Shown: piece by piece, positions 17,336 to 28,341 of the stretch
How positions within the stretch are numbered: the first letter of the stretch is position 1
Layout: the number at the start of each line of letters is the position of its first letter
Assembly (NCBI GenBank): GCA_002083555.1
Contig: MSXN01000007.1
Location: forward strand, 232,609 to 296,608
Reading direction: 5' to 3'
DNA: 64,000 bases
Source: Nitrospira sp. ST-bin5
GTDB taxonomy: Bacteria; Nitrospirota; Nitrospiria; Nitrospirales; Nitrospiraceae
Made by a program: the position numbers and the translations under genes
Notes under the pieces: generated by a model
What the model saw: only the letters and a program-made list of their open reading frames with translations
What the model was told of the DNA's origin: nothing
Databases searched by the model: none

Positions 17336-18229
17336 TTATGACACAATCTCGGTGCCGATACCCTTGCGGGTGAAGATTTCCAGCAGGAGGGCATGGGGGA
17401 TGCGGCCGTCGATGATGTGTGCTTTCCCGGCCCCTCCGGCCAGCGCTTCGAGGCAGGCATGTACTTTTGGCAACATGCCTTCGCCGATCACACCCTTCTT
17501 GACCATCCGCTGCACGTCTTTCCGTGAGACGGTCGAGAGGTGACGGTTATTGGCGTCACGGATTCCCTTGATGTCGGTCATCATCACAAGCTTTTCCGCA
17601 TGGAGCGAAGCGGCAATGGCGCCGGCTACAAGGTCGGCGTTGATGTTATAGGTGTTGCCTTCCTTGTCAGTGCCGATCGGCGCAATGACCGGAATGTAGT
17701 GGTCTTGTTGGAGTTTCAGCACGAGACTTGGGTCGACAGACTGCACTTCGCCGACCAGCCCAAAGTCTCCTTCGTCATCGCCTTCCAGATCTTTCCCCAA
17801 ATTTTTTGCCCAGGATTTGGCTGTGAGCGGCTGTGCCATGAGCAGCCCGCCGTCTTTTCCGCTCAGGCCCACGGACCGTCCTCCATGGCGATTCAGAAGT
17901 TCCACGATTTCCATGTTGATCTTGCCGGCCAGGACCATCTCCACGATTTCCATGGTGGCTTCGTCAGTGATCCGGACGCCATGGCGGAATTTGGCTTCGA
18001 TGCCCAGCCTGGTCAACATCTTGTCGATCTGGGGTCCTCCGCCATGCACGATGACCGGATTGAGGCCGACATATTTGAGCAGGACGATATCTTCCGCGAA
18101 CCGTTCCTTGAGCGCCGTCTCGGTCATGGCATGCCCGCCGTACTTAATGACCACCGTTTTGCCCCGGAAGGTGCGGATGTAGGGGAGCGCCTCGATGAGG
18201 ATATTGGCTTTCTTAATCAGTCGATTCAT
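17336..18229 (-). CDS. argB: acetylglutamate kinase
   Basis: Second enzyme of arginine synthesis; it phosphorylates N-acetylglutamate. The 297-residue protein has the amino-acid-kinase motifs VVIKYGGHAM (Lys/Gly phosphate loop), VIVHGGGPQIDKML, RHGVRITDEATMEIVEMVL and NINADLVAGAIA. The N-terminal helix (MNRLIKKANILIEALPYI) is the kind found in the hexameric, arginine-inhibited ArgB subfamily. Feedback inhibition is therefore likely but inferred. Good site GGAGCAGCCA before the ATG at 18229. It is the first gene of a three-gene minus-strand unit, with no other arg gene adjacent. Confidence 0.96.
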   Translation of the reverse strand: MNRLIKKANILIEALPYIRTFRGKTVVIKYGGHAMTETALKERFAEDIVLLKYVGLNPVIVHGGGPQIDKMLTRLGIEAKFRHGVRITDEATMEIVEMVLAGKINMEIVELLNRHGGRSVGLSGKDGGLLMAQPLTAKSWAKNLGKDLEGDDEGDFGLVGEVQSVDPSLVLKLQQDHYIPVIAPIGTDKEGNTYNINADLVAGAIAASLHAEKLVMMTDIKGIRDANNRHLSTVSRKDVQRMVKKGVIGEGMLPKVHACLEALAGGAGKAHIIDGRIPHALLLEIFTRKGIGTEIVS

Positions 18230-18419
18230 TGGCTGCTCCTAGTTCTCCGAGAATATCCCGGGCCACATTCCGATCCCTTGCCGCGGCGCGCACAGGTTTG
18301 CGGGCCGTGACTATATCAATTTCATCCAGAAACACAATCCTGTTGTGTTCGAACCGGTATCAATTTTCGCGCAAGTGTATTGTCATCTCGGGATGAATCG
18401 GAGGCCGTTGAGCCACGGT

Positions 18420-19370
18420 TCACGTTGCGGGATCGTCTTGCCCGGCCGGCGGCGTCTTTGCCGTCTTGGCCCGGGGATGGGTGCGGTCATAGACGGCCAG
18501 GAGTTGGTCGGTGGCGAGATGTGTGTATTTTTGTGTCGTGCTGAGCGAGGCGTGTCCCAACATCTCTTGAATTGAACGCAGGTCCGCGCCTTCGTCGAGG
18601 AGGTGGGTCGCATAGGAGTGACGGAGCGCATGGGGGCTGACGGATCCGCCGGCCAGGCGACTTGAATAGCGAGCAACCAGGCGGGCGACACTCCGTGAGG
18701 TTAAACGACCTCCCCGGTGATTGAGGAACAGAGGGGTTGCAGGTCGATCATCGCCCGCCGCACGTTTCAGCGAGGCCCGATAGGTTTGAATAGCCTGGAG
18801 CGCGACCTCACCGATCGGAACGATGCGTTCTTTCCGGCCCTTGCCGCGGAGATGGACGAGCCCGTCGGATCGGTTGAGATCGCCGAGGTTGAGCCCGACG
18901 GCTTCACTGACGCGGGCGCCGGTGGAATAGAGCGTTTCCAGTATGGCCCGGTCTCGCAGCGGCAATGCGGTATCCCCTTCAGGAAACTCCATCAAGACAT
19001 TCGCGTCATCCTTCGTCAGGACCCGTGGCAGCGTTTTGGGGAGCTTGGGGCTTCTGATGTCTTCGGCCGGATTCTTTGCGACCGTCCCTTCGCGGACATG
19101 GAATCTGTAGAAGCTTCTCAGGCAGGCGAGCTTACGCGCGAGTGAGGAGGCCTTTTCCCCCTTGCGGTCAAGCCAGTGTAAATAAGCGCGCAAGGAATCC
19201 GTTGTTATGTCGTCGATCGGGAGCGAGCGCGGTGTTTGTGGCGTCGGCTGGGATTGAGTGAGAAATGCGGTGAGCTGTCGGAGATCTGAATGGTAATTAC
19301 GGATGGTTTCAGGCGATGCCTGACGCTCGACCATGAGAAAGGTCATGAAAGCGCGGATTGCGTCATCCAT
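18420..19370 (-). CDS. xerC: tyrosine recombinase XerC
   Basis: Site-specific recombinase that resolves chromosome dimers at dif. The 316-residue protein has an N-terminal SAM-like core-binding domain (~1-95; SPETIRNYHSDLRQLTAFL) and a catalytic domain. Conserved Arg is in STGARVSEAVGL, then the HxxR box in SPHALRHSYATHLL, His in MLGHASLSTTQ, and nucleophile Tyr282 in TQKYTHL. The start overlaps the 3' end of trmFO by 28 bp. Pairing with trmFO is also seen in Firmicutes and marks the housekeeping XerC rather than a phage integrase. The Pro/Thr/Ala-rich tail is unremarkable. Confidence 0.93.
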   Translation of the reverse strand: MDDAIRAFMTFLMVERQASPETIRNYHSDLRQLTAFLTQSQPTPQTPRSLPIDDITTDSLRAYLHWLDRKGEKASSLARKLACLRSFYRFHVREGTVAKNPAEDIRSPKLPKTLPRVLTKDDANVLMEFPEGDTALPLRDRAILETLYSTGARVSEAVGLNLGDLNRSDGLVHLRGKGRKERIVPIGEVALQAIQTYRASLKRAAGDDRPATPLFLNHRGGRLTSRSVARLVARYSSRLAGGSVSPHALRHSYATHLLDEGADLRSIQEMLGHASLSTTQKYTHLATDQLLAVYDRTHPRAKTAKTPPAGQDDPAT

Positions 19371-20665
19371 CTCTCAAAATCCTCACGAGCCCGCTGGGCA
19401 ATGAGTTGCCGTTTCTTCTCTTTGTCCCTGGTCGGCTGGGCGAGTGGCGGGAAGAGGCCGTAATTCGTATTCATCGGCTGGAAATGTTTCGGGTCGGATG
19501 AGGCCACATGGCCCACCAGGCATCCGTGAGCCGTGGTGGCCGGTGGTGTCACCAAGGGCAGGCCTGCGAGAGCCCGTGCCGCATTGATGCCCGCGAAGCC
19601 GCCCATGGCGGCCGATTCGGTATAGCCTTCCACGCCGACCAATTGCCCTGCGAAGAACAAGGTGCCGCGCGATTTAAACTGCAACGTATTCAAGAGCAAC
19701 TGAGGAGAATTAATAAAGGTGTTGCGATGCAGGCTGCCGTAGCGGAGGAACTCCGCCTGTTCCAGGCCGGGGATCATGCGAAACACCCGTTTCTGTTCCG
19801 GGTAGGTGAGCTTCGTCTGAAAACCGACCATGTTGTAGCAGGTCTTATGGATATTTTCGGTCCGGAGCTGGATGACCGCTGTCGGTCTCCTGCCGGTCTT
19901 GGGGTTGTCGAGTCCAACCGGTTTCAGCGGGCCGAAGAGCATGGTCTGCCGGCCTCGTTCCGCCATAACTTCTATGGGGATGCAGGCTTCAAAGTAGGGG
20001 GTCTTCTCAAATTCTTTCGGCTGGACCTTTTCGGCCGCCATCAGGGCGTCGTAAAAAGCGTTGTATTGAGCCTCATCCATCGGACAGTTCAGGTAGTCGG
20101 CGCCTCCTTTGTCATAACGCGAGGCGGCGAAGACGATATCCATATTGATCGACTCGGCGTCGATAATCGGGGAGATAGCATCGAAGAAATACAAATGGTG
20201 CGATTGCGTCACCGCACGGATCGCCGCCGACAGTTTGTCCGACGTGAGGGGGCCTGTGGCAATGATGCAGAGGCAATCCGTCGGGATTTCCGTGATCTCC
20301 TCATGCAGGATGCGGACGTTCGGATGGCTTTCCAGTGCTTGAGTGATTTTGAGTGAAAACTGGTCGCGATCGACGGCGAGTGCTGAGCCAGCCGGCACCC
20401 TGGCCTGTTCGGCCGAGGCAATAATCAACGACCCCAGCCGCCGCATTTCTTCTTTGAGAATGCCGGGAGCGTTCAACGGATCGGCTGACCCGAGGGAGTT
20501 GGAGCAGACCAACTCAGCCAAACCGCCGGTCTTATGCGCTTTCGTCATCTCCTTGGGACGCATCTCATAGAGCGTCACCTTCGCGCCCCGGTTGGCCGCC
20601 TGCCAGGCTGCCTCGGAGCCGGCCAGACCACCCCCTATGATGACGATGTCATCTCTCATGCCCAC
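19343..20665 (-). CDS. trmFO: methylenetetrahydrofolate-tRNA-(uracil-5-)-methyltransferase
   Basis: Folate- and FAD-dependent enzyme that makes m5U54 in the tRNA T-loop. The 440-residue protein has the N-terminal FAD motif GGGLAGSEAAWQAANRG, then YEMRPKEMTKAHKTGGLAELVCSNSLGS, which carries one catalytic cysteine. YNMVGFQTKLTYPEQKRVFRM and GVEGYTESAAMGG are TrmFO-specific. GTG at 20665 is preferred because GAGGAG stands 5 bases before it; the ATG at 20659 is the alternative. It is the first gene of the trmFO-xerC unit and ends overlapping xerC. Confidence 0.95.
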   Translation of the reverse strand: MGMRDDIVIIGGGLAGSEAAWQAANRGAKVTLYEMRPKEMTKAHKTGGLAELVCSNSLGSADPLNAPGILKEEMRRLGSLIIASAEQARVPAGSALAVDRDQFSLKITQALESHPNVRILHEEITEIPTDCLCIIATGPLTSDKLSAAIRAVTQSHHLYFFDAISPIIDAESINMDIVFAASRYDKGGADYLNCPMDEAQYNAFYDALMAAEKVQPKEFEKTPYFEACIPIEVMAERGRQTMLFGPLKPVGLDNPKTGRRPTAVIQLRTENIHKTCYNMVGFQTKLTYPEQKRVFRMIPGLEQAEFLRYGSLHRNTFINSPQLLLNTLQFKSRGTLFFAGQLVGVEGYTESAAMGGFAGINAARALAGLPLVTPPATTAHGCLVGHVASSDPKHFQPMNTNYGLFPPLAQPTRDKEKKRQLIAQRAREDFERWMTQSALS

Positions 20666-20819
20666 AAATGCTCCTCTCAGGGAAAATGGGAAGGACGCAT
20701 TTTAGAAACCGAGTTTCAGGGAAGTCAAGGCGCAGCCGCAGGCCATATGTCAACGGCTCGCATCATTCCACTCTTGCAATTGAACCCGCGAATTGCTCCG
20801 TGCTAGACTTGGTCCGCGT

Positions 20820-20894
20820 GGGCGATTGGCTCAGTGGTAGAGCGCTTCCTTCACACGGAAGAGGCCACAGGTTCGATCCCTGTATCGCCCACCA
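20820..20894 (+). tRNA. tRNA-Val (anticodon CAC)
   Basis: A complete 75-nt cloverleaf with an encoded CCA. The acceptor stem GGGCGAT pairs with ATCGCCC. The anticodon stem CTTCC/GGAAG encloses the loop TTCACAC, giving CAC. The T-loop GTTCGATCC is standard. A second valine tRNA (GAC) is at 58421. Confidence 0.96.
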
Positions 20895-21051
20895 TGCTTT
20901 TCTGCTTCGAACCCCGATACACCGCTCGGCCGGGTTTGCTCGATAATTGCCTCGTTCCTAGACAGAATCAGGGATGTCGGCTACACTTCACACTGTATTT
21001 CGGGGATCGCTTAGGTCACTGTCGATGGGATCGAACAAAGTGAGGTTACGT

Positions 21052-21390
21052 ATGCGACCAACATCATGGGTAATTGGTGCGGTGCTGACGGCGGTGCTTG
21101 CAACAGGATGTACGACGACGAATCAAGCAGGCACGGCGTCAGAGAAAGAGTACAATCCTCCAACAAGTATTTACAACGTGCTCGATAGCACGGCCTTGGT
21201 GTATTCAGATCCTACGGCAGGCAGCCCGATCAATGACAATCCGATCCGCTGGTTGGGTTTCTTGTTCCACCCGCTCGGGCATGCGGTCGATTATGCAGTG
21301 AATCGGCCAATCTATGCTTTCACCGGCGCCTTCCCGTATTTGTTTGGCTATACCGCTGAAGACAATATGCAGGATAGCCAGCGCCGGTAA
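21052..21390 (+). CDS. small lipoprotein (112 aa)
   Basis: The start is the ATG at 21052, six bases after GAGG; the longer in-frame extension is not needed. It has a lipoprotein signal peptide: hydrophobic WVIGAVLTAVLATGC with a cysteine at residue ~19, followed by TTTNQAG. The mature part is polar, then aromatic-rich (WLGFLFHPLGHAVDYAVNRPIYAFTG). No family is recognised; it is probably an outer-membrane-anchored lipoprotein. It is monocistronic, with a strong terminator 24 bp downstream. Confidence 0.75.
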   Translation: MRPTSWVIGAVLTAVLATGCTTTNQAGTASEKEYNPPTSIYNVLDSTALVYSDPTAGSPINDNPIRWLGFLFHPLGHAVDYAVNRPIYAFTGAFPYLFGYTAEDNMQDSQRR

Positions 21391-21413
21391 TACGGCGCTC
21401 GCAGCTCCTCACG

Positions 21414-21446
21414 AAAGCCCGCTCCCTCATCTGGAGCGGGCTTTTT
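21414..21446 (+). terminator. rho-independent terminator
   Basis: A 12-bp perfect stem (AAAGCCCGCTCC / GGAGCGGGCTTT) with a 7-base loop is followed by T residues (CTTTTTCTT). It ends the small lipoprotein transcript and separates it from the TPR lipoprotein gene. Confidence 0.85.
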
Positions 21447-21523
21447 CTTGCCTATTCGCAAAGCCTCCCGAATTCGTGTAAGTTTCATTGGCGTCAGACT
21501 CTGGATTTTTGACCGGAGACCGT

Positions 21524-22681
21524 ATGCCGTTGCACCGCCGATTCGGTACTCTCGCGATAAGCAGCATCCTATTCAGCCTGATAGCGGGATGTAGCAGTCC
21601 GCCTCCTCCGATTCGACCCAATCTTCCTCCCTCCGAGAGCGACCTCGTTCTGCTCAAGACGACGGCAGCGTTGTGCGATCGCAAGCCCGATGTTCTGAAG
21701 AAAGTTCCACCCAAAACATTCACGGTGAGAGCCTGGGGAAGCGGCCAGGAATTGGTCTACTCCGCGGCGCAGAGTCCTTCACATGCTGACGAATCATATT
21801 TCTTCGACGAGGACGGAATGCTTGTGGGGGCGATTTTTATGTTCCCGAGTGGACTGGATCTCGAGCCCTATCCGGTCTTGAGAAAAACGTTGCTTGCGTT
21901 GAAGCCACAGTTAGAATTTTATCTGAACGTCTCGCAGTTAGCGACGAAGGCCAATATGGATTCCAGCGCCATCTTCGATACCGGCGATGAGAAAACGACC
22001 GTCGAATATCTGGTGACCGGCAACCGGGAGCATATGATTCTCCTCACGGCTTCTTTCACGATTGACCCGTATGTCCGGCTCTTTTCGCCCTACCGACGAG
22101 AATTCCTCGATAGGCTCAGACAGCCAGCTGGCGGCAAGTCGGGAATGAAGATTGAGAGTCAGGGGAGCGAAGACAAAGAACCATTTGTCTCGTTGCAACA
22201 GTTCGCCAGGGGTCAGACGGCGCAATTGGCCTATTGCAAGGACAAGGATTACGACATCGCCGCAGATGCCTATCAGAAGTCGATCACGAGCGGCTTTGCC
22301 AATAAAGTGTGGATGGCGGAAGCCCACCATCGGTTGGGTGTCTCGTTGGATGCGAAAGGACAGTTTGAAAAGGCGAAGGCTGAAATGCTTCAGTCCCTCG
22401 CCATCCGGCCGAATGTTCCTGAAGTCATGAACAATCTGGGGGCGGTCCACAATAAACTCGGCGAGAAAGCTGCGGCTATGAGTCTATTTGAGAAGGCGGT
22501 GATCCTGCGACCGAACTATGCCATGGCCCGGTACAATCTCGCGGAGGCCTACGAGCCGACGAATCCGAAACGGGCTCTCGCCGAATATGAAACCTTCCTG
22601 GCGCTTGTCGAGGGAATTCCCGAAGAAGAGGGGAGAGTTGCCCGGGTCAAGGAGCGATTGAAGGTCCTGAAAAAACCGTGA
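21524..22681 (+). CDS. TPR-repeat lipoprotein (385 aa)
   Basis: ATG at 21524, five bases after GGAG. A lipoprotein signal (FGTLAISSILFSLIAGC) is followed by the proline-rich linker SSPPPPIRPNLPPSES. The central ~170 residues are a beta-rich domain of unknown type (FFDEDGMLVGAIFMFPSGLDL). The C-terminal third holds three or four tetratricopeptide repeats, for example AEAHHRLGVSLDAKGQFEKA, MNNLGAVHNKLGEKAAAMS and ARYNLAEAYEPTNPKRALA. TPRs imply protein-protein contact, probably in the periplasm. The partner is not indicated. It converges on the DksA-like gene 21 bp away. Confidence 0.85.
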   Translation: MPLHRRFGTLAISSILFSLIAGCSSPPPPIRPNLPPSESDLVLLKTTAALCDRKPDVLKKVPPKTFTVRAWGSGQELVYSAAQSPSHADESYFFDEDGMLVGAIFMFPSGLDLEPYPVLRKTLLALKPQLEFYLNVSQLATKANMDSSAIFDTGDEKTTVEYLVTGNREHMILLTASFTIDPYVRLFSPYRREFLDRLRQPAGGKSGMKIESQGSEDKEPFVSLQQFARGQTAQLAYCKDKDYDIAADAYQKSITSGFANKVWMAEAHHRLGVSLDAKGQFEKAKAEMLQSLAIRPNVPEVMNNLGAVHNKLGEKAAAMSLFEKAVILRPNYAMARYNLAEAYEPTNPKRALAEYETFLALVEGIPEEEGRVARVKERLKVLKKP

Positions 22682-22702
22682 AGGAGAGACGGGGAGCCTG
22701 GG

Positions 22703-23188
22703 TTACCGGCGAGACTGTTCTTTCTGCTCCTGAAGAGTTTTGCACTCGATACAGAATGTCGTGACGGGGCGGGCTTTGAGCCGCTTGTAGGGAATATCTT
22801 CACCGCATTGCTCGCAGATGCCGTAGGTCTGGTTCTTCATCCGATCCAAGGCTTCATTGACCTTCTTGAGCAGTTTCTGCTCGCGTTCCATGATCCGCAT
22901 GGAAAAGCGCTGATCCTCTTCTGCCGACGCCTGATCACTCACATCCGGTAACGCTTCCGGGGTCTTGTGCTGTGTCAGCACTTCTCCCACCTCTTCAAGC
23001 AGGTCAGCGCGCTGCCGTTCCAGGGCTCGTTGAATGTCAGGATACTTCGAACGAATCTTTGAAGAGGCCGGTTTCTTGGGAGAAGCCGGTTTCTTGGCCT
23101 TGGCGGATACGGTGCGGGCGGCAGTCTTCGAGCGCGAAGAAATGGTACGTGAAGCGGATGTCTTTTTCTGGGGAGTACGTGCCTTCAT
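22703..23188 (-). CDS. DksA/TraR-family zinc-finger protein
   Basis: A 161-residue protein whose first ~48 residues are a Lys/Ser/Ala-rich basic tail, resembling histone-like or HU-type tails. A long coiled-coil-like helix follows (QRALERQRADLLEEVGEVL). The C-terminal zinc finger has CEQCGEDIP and CIECKTLQEQ, the C-x2-C/C-x2-C ligands of DksA/TraR. Family members bind in the RNA polymerase secondary channel and act with ppGpp. The acidic tip residues needed for classical DksA activity are not obvious, so a YocK/TraR-like role is also possible. It lies 91 bp downstream of recR. Confidence 0.88.
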   Translation of the reverse strand: MKARTPQKKTSASRTISSRSKTAARTVSAKAKKPASPKKPASSKIRSKYPDIQRALERQRADLLEEVGEVLTQHKTPEALPDVSDQASAEEDQRFSMRIMEREQKLLKKVNEALDRMKNQTYGICEQCGEDIPYKRLKARPVTTFCIECKTLQEQKEQSRR

Positions 23189-23279
23189 GGATGCGGGCTC
23201 CGATCATCCCGAACGAGCGGGGACTATAGCAGCCGTCCAAAGAATGGGTCAACGGGAATGATGCCGAGGGGCGCGGAGT

Positions 23280-23882
23280 CTACAAGTCCCGGCGGCCCTC
23301 AATCGACTTCAGTAACGTGACTTCGTCGGCATACTCGATATCCATGCCGACCGGGATCCCGTAGGCGATACGGGACACACGGCTGACAAAGGGCTTGAGC
23401 AATCTGGTGAGATAGATCGCGGTCGCTTCTCCTTCAATCGTCGGACTGGTGGCGAGAATGACTTCGTCCACGCCGCCGAGCTTCACCCGTTCAACCAGTT
23501 CCTCTGCCCGAATATCTCCCGGGCCGATGCCATCGAGAGGAGAGAGGGTGCCCAGCAGCACGTGATAGAGACCGCGATAGCCGGCGGCCCGTTCAATCGC
23601 GTAGGTCGTGCTGGGTTCTTCCACGACGAGGATTTTGGTCCGGTCCCGTTTGGGATCGAGGCAGAATTCACACAAATCGCCTTCAGCGATGTTCCTGCAT
23701 TGACGACAAAATGCCAGCCCGTCCTTGACCGCGCGGATGGCATCAGCCAACCGGAGTGCGTCCTCACGCTCTGCTTTGAGCAAGTGAAAGGCCAGCCGTT
23801 GTGCGCTCTTCTGTCCGACACCGGGAAGGCGAACCAGTTCTTTTACGAGTCGGGCAAGTAATCCACGTTGATCGATTGACAT
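23280..23882 (-). CDS. recR: recombination protein RecR
   Basis: Component of RecF(O)R-dependent gap repair, helping to load RecA. The 200-residue protein has an N-terminal helix-hairpin-helix (LPGVGQKSAQRLAFHLL), a C4 zinc finger (CRQCRNIAEGDLCEFC) and a Toprim domain beginning KILVVEEPSTTYAIE. Conserved GTLSPLDGIGPGDI and ATSPTIEGEATAIYL are intact. It is the third gene of dnaX-ybaB-recR, the classic bacterial arrangement, 51 bp after ybaB. Confidence 0.97.
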   Translation of the reverse strand: MSIDQRGLLARLVKELVRLPGVGQKSAQRLAFHLLKAEREDALRLADAIRAVKDGLAFCRQCRNIAEGDLCEFCLDPKRDRTKILVVEEPSTTYAIERAAGYRGLYHVLLGTLSPLDGIGPGDIRAEELVERVKLGGVDEVILATSPTIEGEATAIYLTRLLKPFVSRVSRIAYGIPVGMDIEYADEVTLLKSIEGRRDL

Positions 23883-23933
23883 GATTGAATCGGTGGTAAT
23901 CCGTTGAGACGATATCGAGCGTAAGCCGGTGCG

Positions 23934-24253
23934 TTAAAACAGTCCAGGCATCTTCATCCCGCCCGTCAGGGCCTTCATGTCCTGCTCCATCAGGTCCTTG
24001 GCCTTTCGGAGCGCATCGTTAGACGCGGCCAGCACGAGGTCCTGGAGCATCTCTACGTCGCCGCTTTTGCCGACCTCGGGATCGATGACGACACTCACAA
24101 TTTGCATGGCGCCATTGGCTGTCACGGTGACGCTGCCGCCGCCGGCCGTGCCGGTGGCGATCTTGGTCGCGGCCTGCTCCTGGATCTTGGCCATCTGATC
24201 CTGCATGGCTTTCGCTTGCTTCAAAATGTTCGACATATCGCCAAAGGGATTCT

Positions 24254-24257
<4 letters not shown>
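23934..24257 (-). CDS. ybaB: YbaB/EbfC nucleoid-associated protein
   Basis: Small DNA-binding protein of 107 residues. It has an N-terminal helix (NILKQAKAMQDQMAKIQEQ), a beta-sheet core (VTVTANGAMQIVSVVIDPE) and a C-terminal helix (LVLAASNDALRKAKDLMEQDM), the tweezer-like dimer of the family. It ends in a Met/Gly-rich tail. The ATG overlaps the dnaX stop by 4 bp (ATGA), so the two are translationally coupled. Confidence 0.96.
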
Positions 24258-26143
<1,886 letters not shown>

Positions 26144-26170
26144 TACGAGCGGCTCATGTGCAAACGAAGC

Positions 26171-26271
26171 GGGGCCAGGTGATCCTGCGGCACACAAAAC
26201 TGACCGCTTACCGTTGCTTCCTTCCGGACCTGGCGGGGTTCACAGGGTCTTGTTGCACAGGGCCCGGCCCC
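26171..26271 (-). ncRNA. ffs: signal recognition particle RNA, small bacterial type
   Basis: The diagnostic domain IV apical sequence GGTCCGGAAGGAAGCAAC is present on the minus strand near 26214-26231. The ends pair as GGGGCCGGG with CCTGGCCCC, so the RNA is about 101 nt, the 4.5S-like form without an Alu domain. It works with Ffh in targeting membrane proteins. Linkage to dnaX is common in bacteria. Confidence 0.93.
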
Positions 26272-26275
26272 TATT

Positions 26276-26399
26276 CAGGCTGCTGAAAATGTCCTCCGGC
26301 ATCGTTCTCAGTCGCTCATCCCCCTCAACGTACCATCCTGAGTACGCCTCGGGGCCTGAACTCCTTGCGGCCTTGCCGAAGACCATTTTGAGCAGCCTG
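26276..26399. repeat. MITE-like palindromic repeat, 124 bp
   Basis: The ends are 16-bp inverted repeats differing at one base: CAGGCTGCTGAAAATG at 26276 and CATTTTGAGCAGCCTG ending at 26399. The interior is also self-complementary, with CGTAC/GTACG around 26332-26348 and imperfect pairing next to the ends. It carries no gene and sits between the SRP RNA and tRNA-Ser. The shape is that of a non-autonomous mobile or REP-like element. Only one copy is in this window, so dispersal is inferred. Confidence 0.6.
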
Positions 26400-26457
26400 G
26401 TACGATTGTGCTTCGACCGAGCAAGTCCGCAAAGGATCAGGCCGAGCTAGTTCTGTA

Positions 26458-26547
<90 letters not shown>

Positions 26548-26679
26548 GCGCCCATACGAGAGGCGGGATTGTAGCACTGCGGTCTAGTATGCGGCAAGGC
26601 GCGAACGAGCGGAGGCGGTACAGTATTTGACCCTCTAGGGGGTGTTTCCTATACTGCGGGTTGGAATTGGAGGTGCAGG

Positions 26680-28329
26680 ATGAAAATCATGATCGGTATC
26701 GGTGTGTTGATCGCGGTGCTGGTCGGGGTGGCGCTGCTCCTCCCGTTCATCGTCGACCTGAATAAATATCAAGAGCAGTATCGTCCGCTGATCGAGGACG
26801 CGTTGAATCGCAAGGTGACGCTGCAGGATATTCGTTTGACCATCTGGCCCAGGCTGGGCGCGCGGGTGGCGGGATTCACGGTCATCGAGGATCCGGCCTT
26901 CGGAACCGGTCCGTTTGCCTCTCTGTCCTCGGTCGATGTCGGGGTTAAGCTGATGCCCTTGCTGAGCGGCCAGGTCGAGGTCGAAGAGATTACGCTGCGC
27001 GAACCCGTGATCACCGTCATCAAGAACAAGAACGGGGTGCTGAATGCGGCGACCTTGGGGCGCAAGGGAGTGGCGGCGCCGGAGACGCCGTCGCGCGCAC
27101 CGGTGCCGTCCCCGGACGGGCCTCTAAAGATTCTCGCGCTTTTAGCGGTGGACCGGGTGTCTCTCGTCGAGGGAAAGGTCACGTACCGGGACTTCTCTCA
27201 GGCGAAGCCGGTTGAATATATACTCCAAGACATGGAGTTTCTCCTGCAGTCGGTTCATCTGGGCAGCAGTCCGAATCTTCATCTGGGGCTGACGGTTCAG
27301 CCGATGAATCTCCCGGTATCCCTCGATGGCACGTTCGGCCCGCTCAAGGAGACGGCGGACTTGGATGCGATCAACCTCCAATTGGCGCTGGGGAAAACGA
27401 ATTTTGCGATCTCCGGAAAGACGGCGGGATCGCATATGGCCCTCACGGTGACGGCGCCGGTCATCAATACCGCCAACTTGCCGATGGCGTTGCCGCTCAA
27501 GAAGCCGGTCGAGGTGAAAGACTTCAAGGTCGCGGCGGAGATGAAGGGGCCGGATATGCGTTTGTCCGATCTCTCTTTTCAGGTTTTTGAGGGGAAAGTG
27601 GTTGCGCAGGGCGGGCTCACGTCAGGGGCTGCGGCTCCTCCATTCAACGGAAAGCTGACGCTCAATGGACTGCAGCTGGGCCCCGCGATTGATGCAGTCG
27701 CCGAGACACCGGTTTCGATCAGCGGCTCTGCCGGGGCGGACCTTTCAGTGAAGGGTCAGGGCTTTGCCATGCCGGACCTGACAAGGGCGCTGGAAGGCGC
27801 CGGTCATGTCGCGGTGAAAGACGGCAAGATCGACGGGGTAAATTTGCTTCAGGAGGCCGTGTCGATTTTGAAGGTCGCCGGCATTTCAGTCGGGGAAGCC
27901 AAAGCCACGGCGTTCTCGACCATCGAGACGGATCTCGCGATCAAGCAGGGCGTCGTGATGTTGCAGAACATGCTGATGGACAGTCACGATTTTCAGGCGA
28001 CCGGAGGCGGGACGATCGGGTTTGATCATGCCCTCAACATGACGGTGAATTTGCGCCTATCGGAGGCCTTGAGCCAGCAAGTGGCCGGATCGTCTCCGGT
28101 TGCGCGACTGGCAGTGAAGGAGGGCCGGCTGACGTTGCCGCTCCTAATCGGCGGCTCGCTTGAAGCGCCGTCGTACGGGCTTGATATGAAGGGATTGACG
28201 GGAAAAGTGCAGGAGCAGATCAAGCAGAAAGCGGAAGAAGCCATCGGCGGATTGCTCAAAGGCACGACCAAGCCGAAAGATCTGGAGCAGGAAGGGAAGC
28301 AGCTGCTCAAGGGATTGTTCAGTCGTTAG
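26680..28329 (+). CDS. AsmA-family protein
   Basis: A 549-residue inner-membrane-anchored periplasmic protein. The single N-terminal membrane segment is IGIGVLIAVLVGVALLLPFIV, followed by the family-typical DLNKYQEQYRPLIEDALNRK. The remainder is a long beta-rich groove-type domain (for example GRKVTLQDIRLTIWP-like strands and a C-terminal AsmA_2 region around 330-500). AsmA-like proteins are thought to move lipids between the membranes. GGAGGTGCAGG gives a strong start. The mscS gene follows after 12 bp, so they form a two-gene envelope unit just upstream of the ATP synthase genes. Confidence 0.9.
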   Translation: MKIMIGIGVLIAVLVGVALLLPFIVDLNKYQEQYRPLIEDALNRKVTLQDIRLTIWPRLGARVAGFTVIEDPAFGTGPFASLSSVDVGVKLMPLLSGQVEVEEITLREPVITVIKNKNGVLNAATLGRKGVAAPETPSRAPVPSPDGPLKILALLAVDRVSLVEGKVTYRDFSQAKPVEYILQDMEFLLQSVHLGSSPNLHLGLTVQPMNLPVSLDGTFGPLKETADLDAINLQLALGKTNFAISGKTAGSHMALTVTAPVINTANLPMALPLKKPVEVKDFKVAAEMKGPDMRLSDLSFQVFEGKVVAQGGLTSGAAAPPFNGKLTLNGLQLGPAIDAVAETPVSISGSAGADLSVKGQGFAMPDLTRALEGAGHVAVKDGKIDGVNLLQEAVSILKVAGISVGEAKATAFSTIETDLAIKQGVVMLQNMLMDSHDFQATGGGTIGFDHALNMTVNLRLSEALSQQVAGSSPVARLAVKEGRLTLPLLIGGSLEAPSYGLDMKGLTGKVQEQIKQKAEEAIGGLLKGTTKPKDLEQEGKQLLKGLFSR

Positions 28330-28341
28330 GGAGTACGGCAC

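Noticed and set aside
18420..19370. xerC gene as the integrase of a mobile element
   Set aside because: Overlap with trmFO, standard length and absence of flanking repeats or cargo fit the housekeeping XerC.
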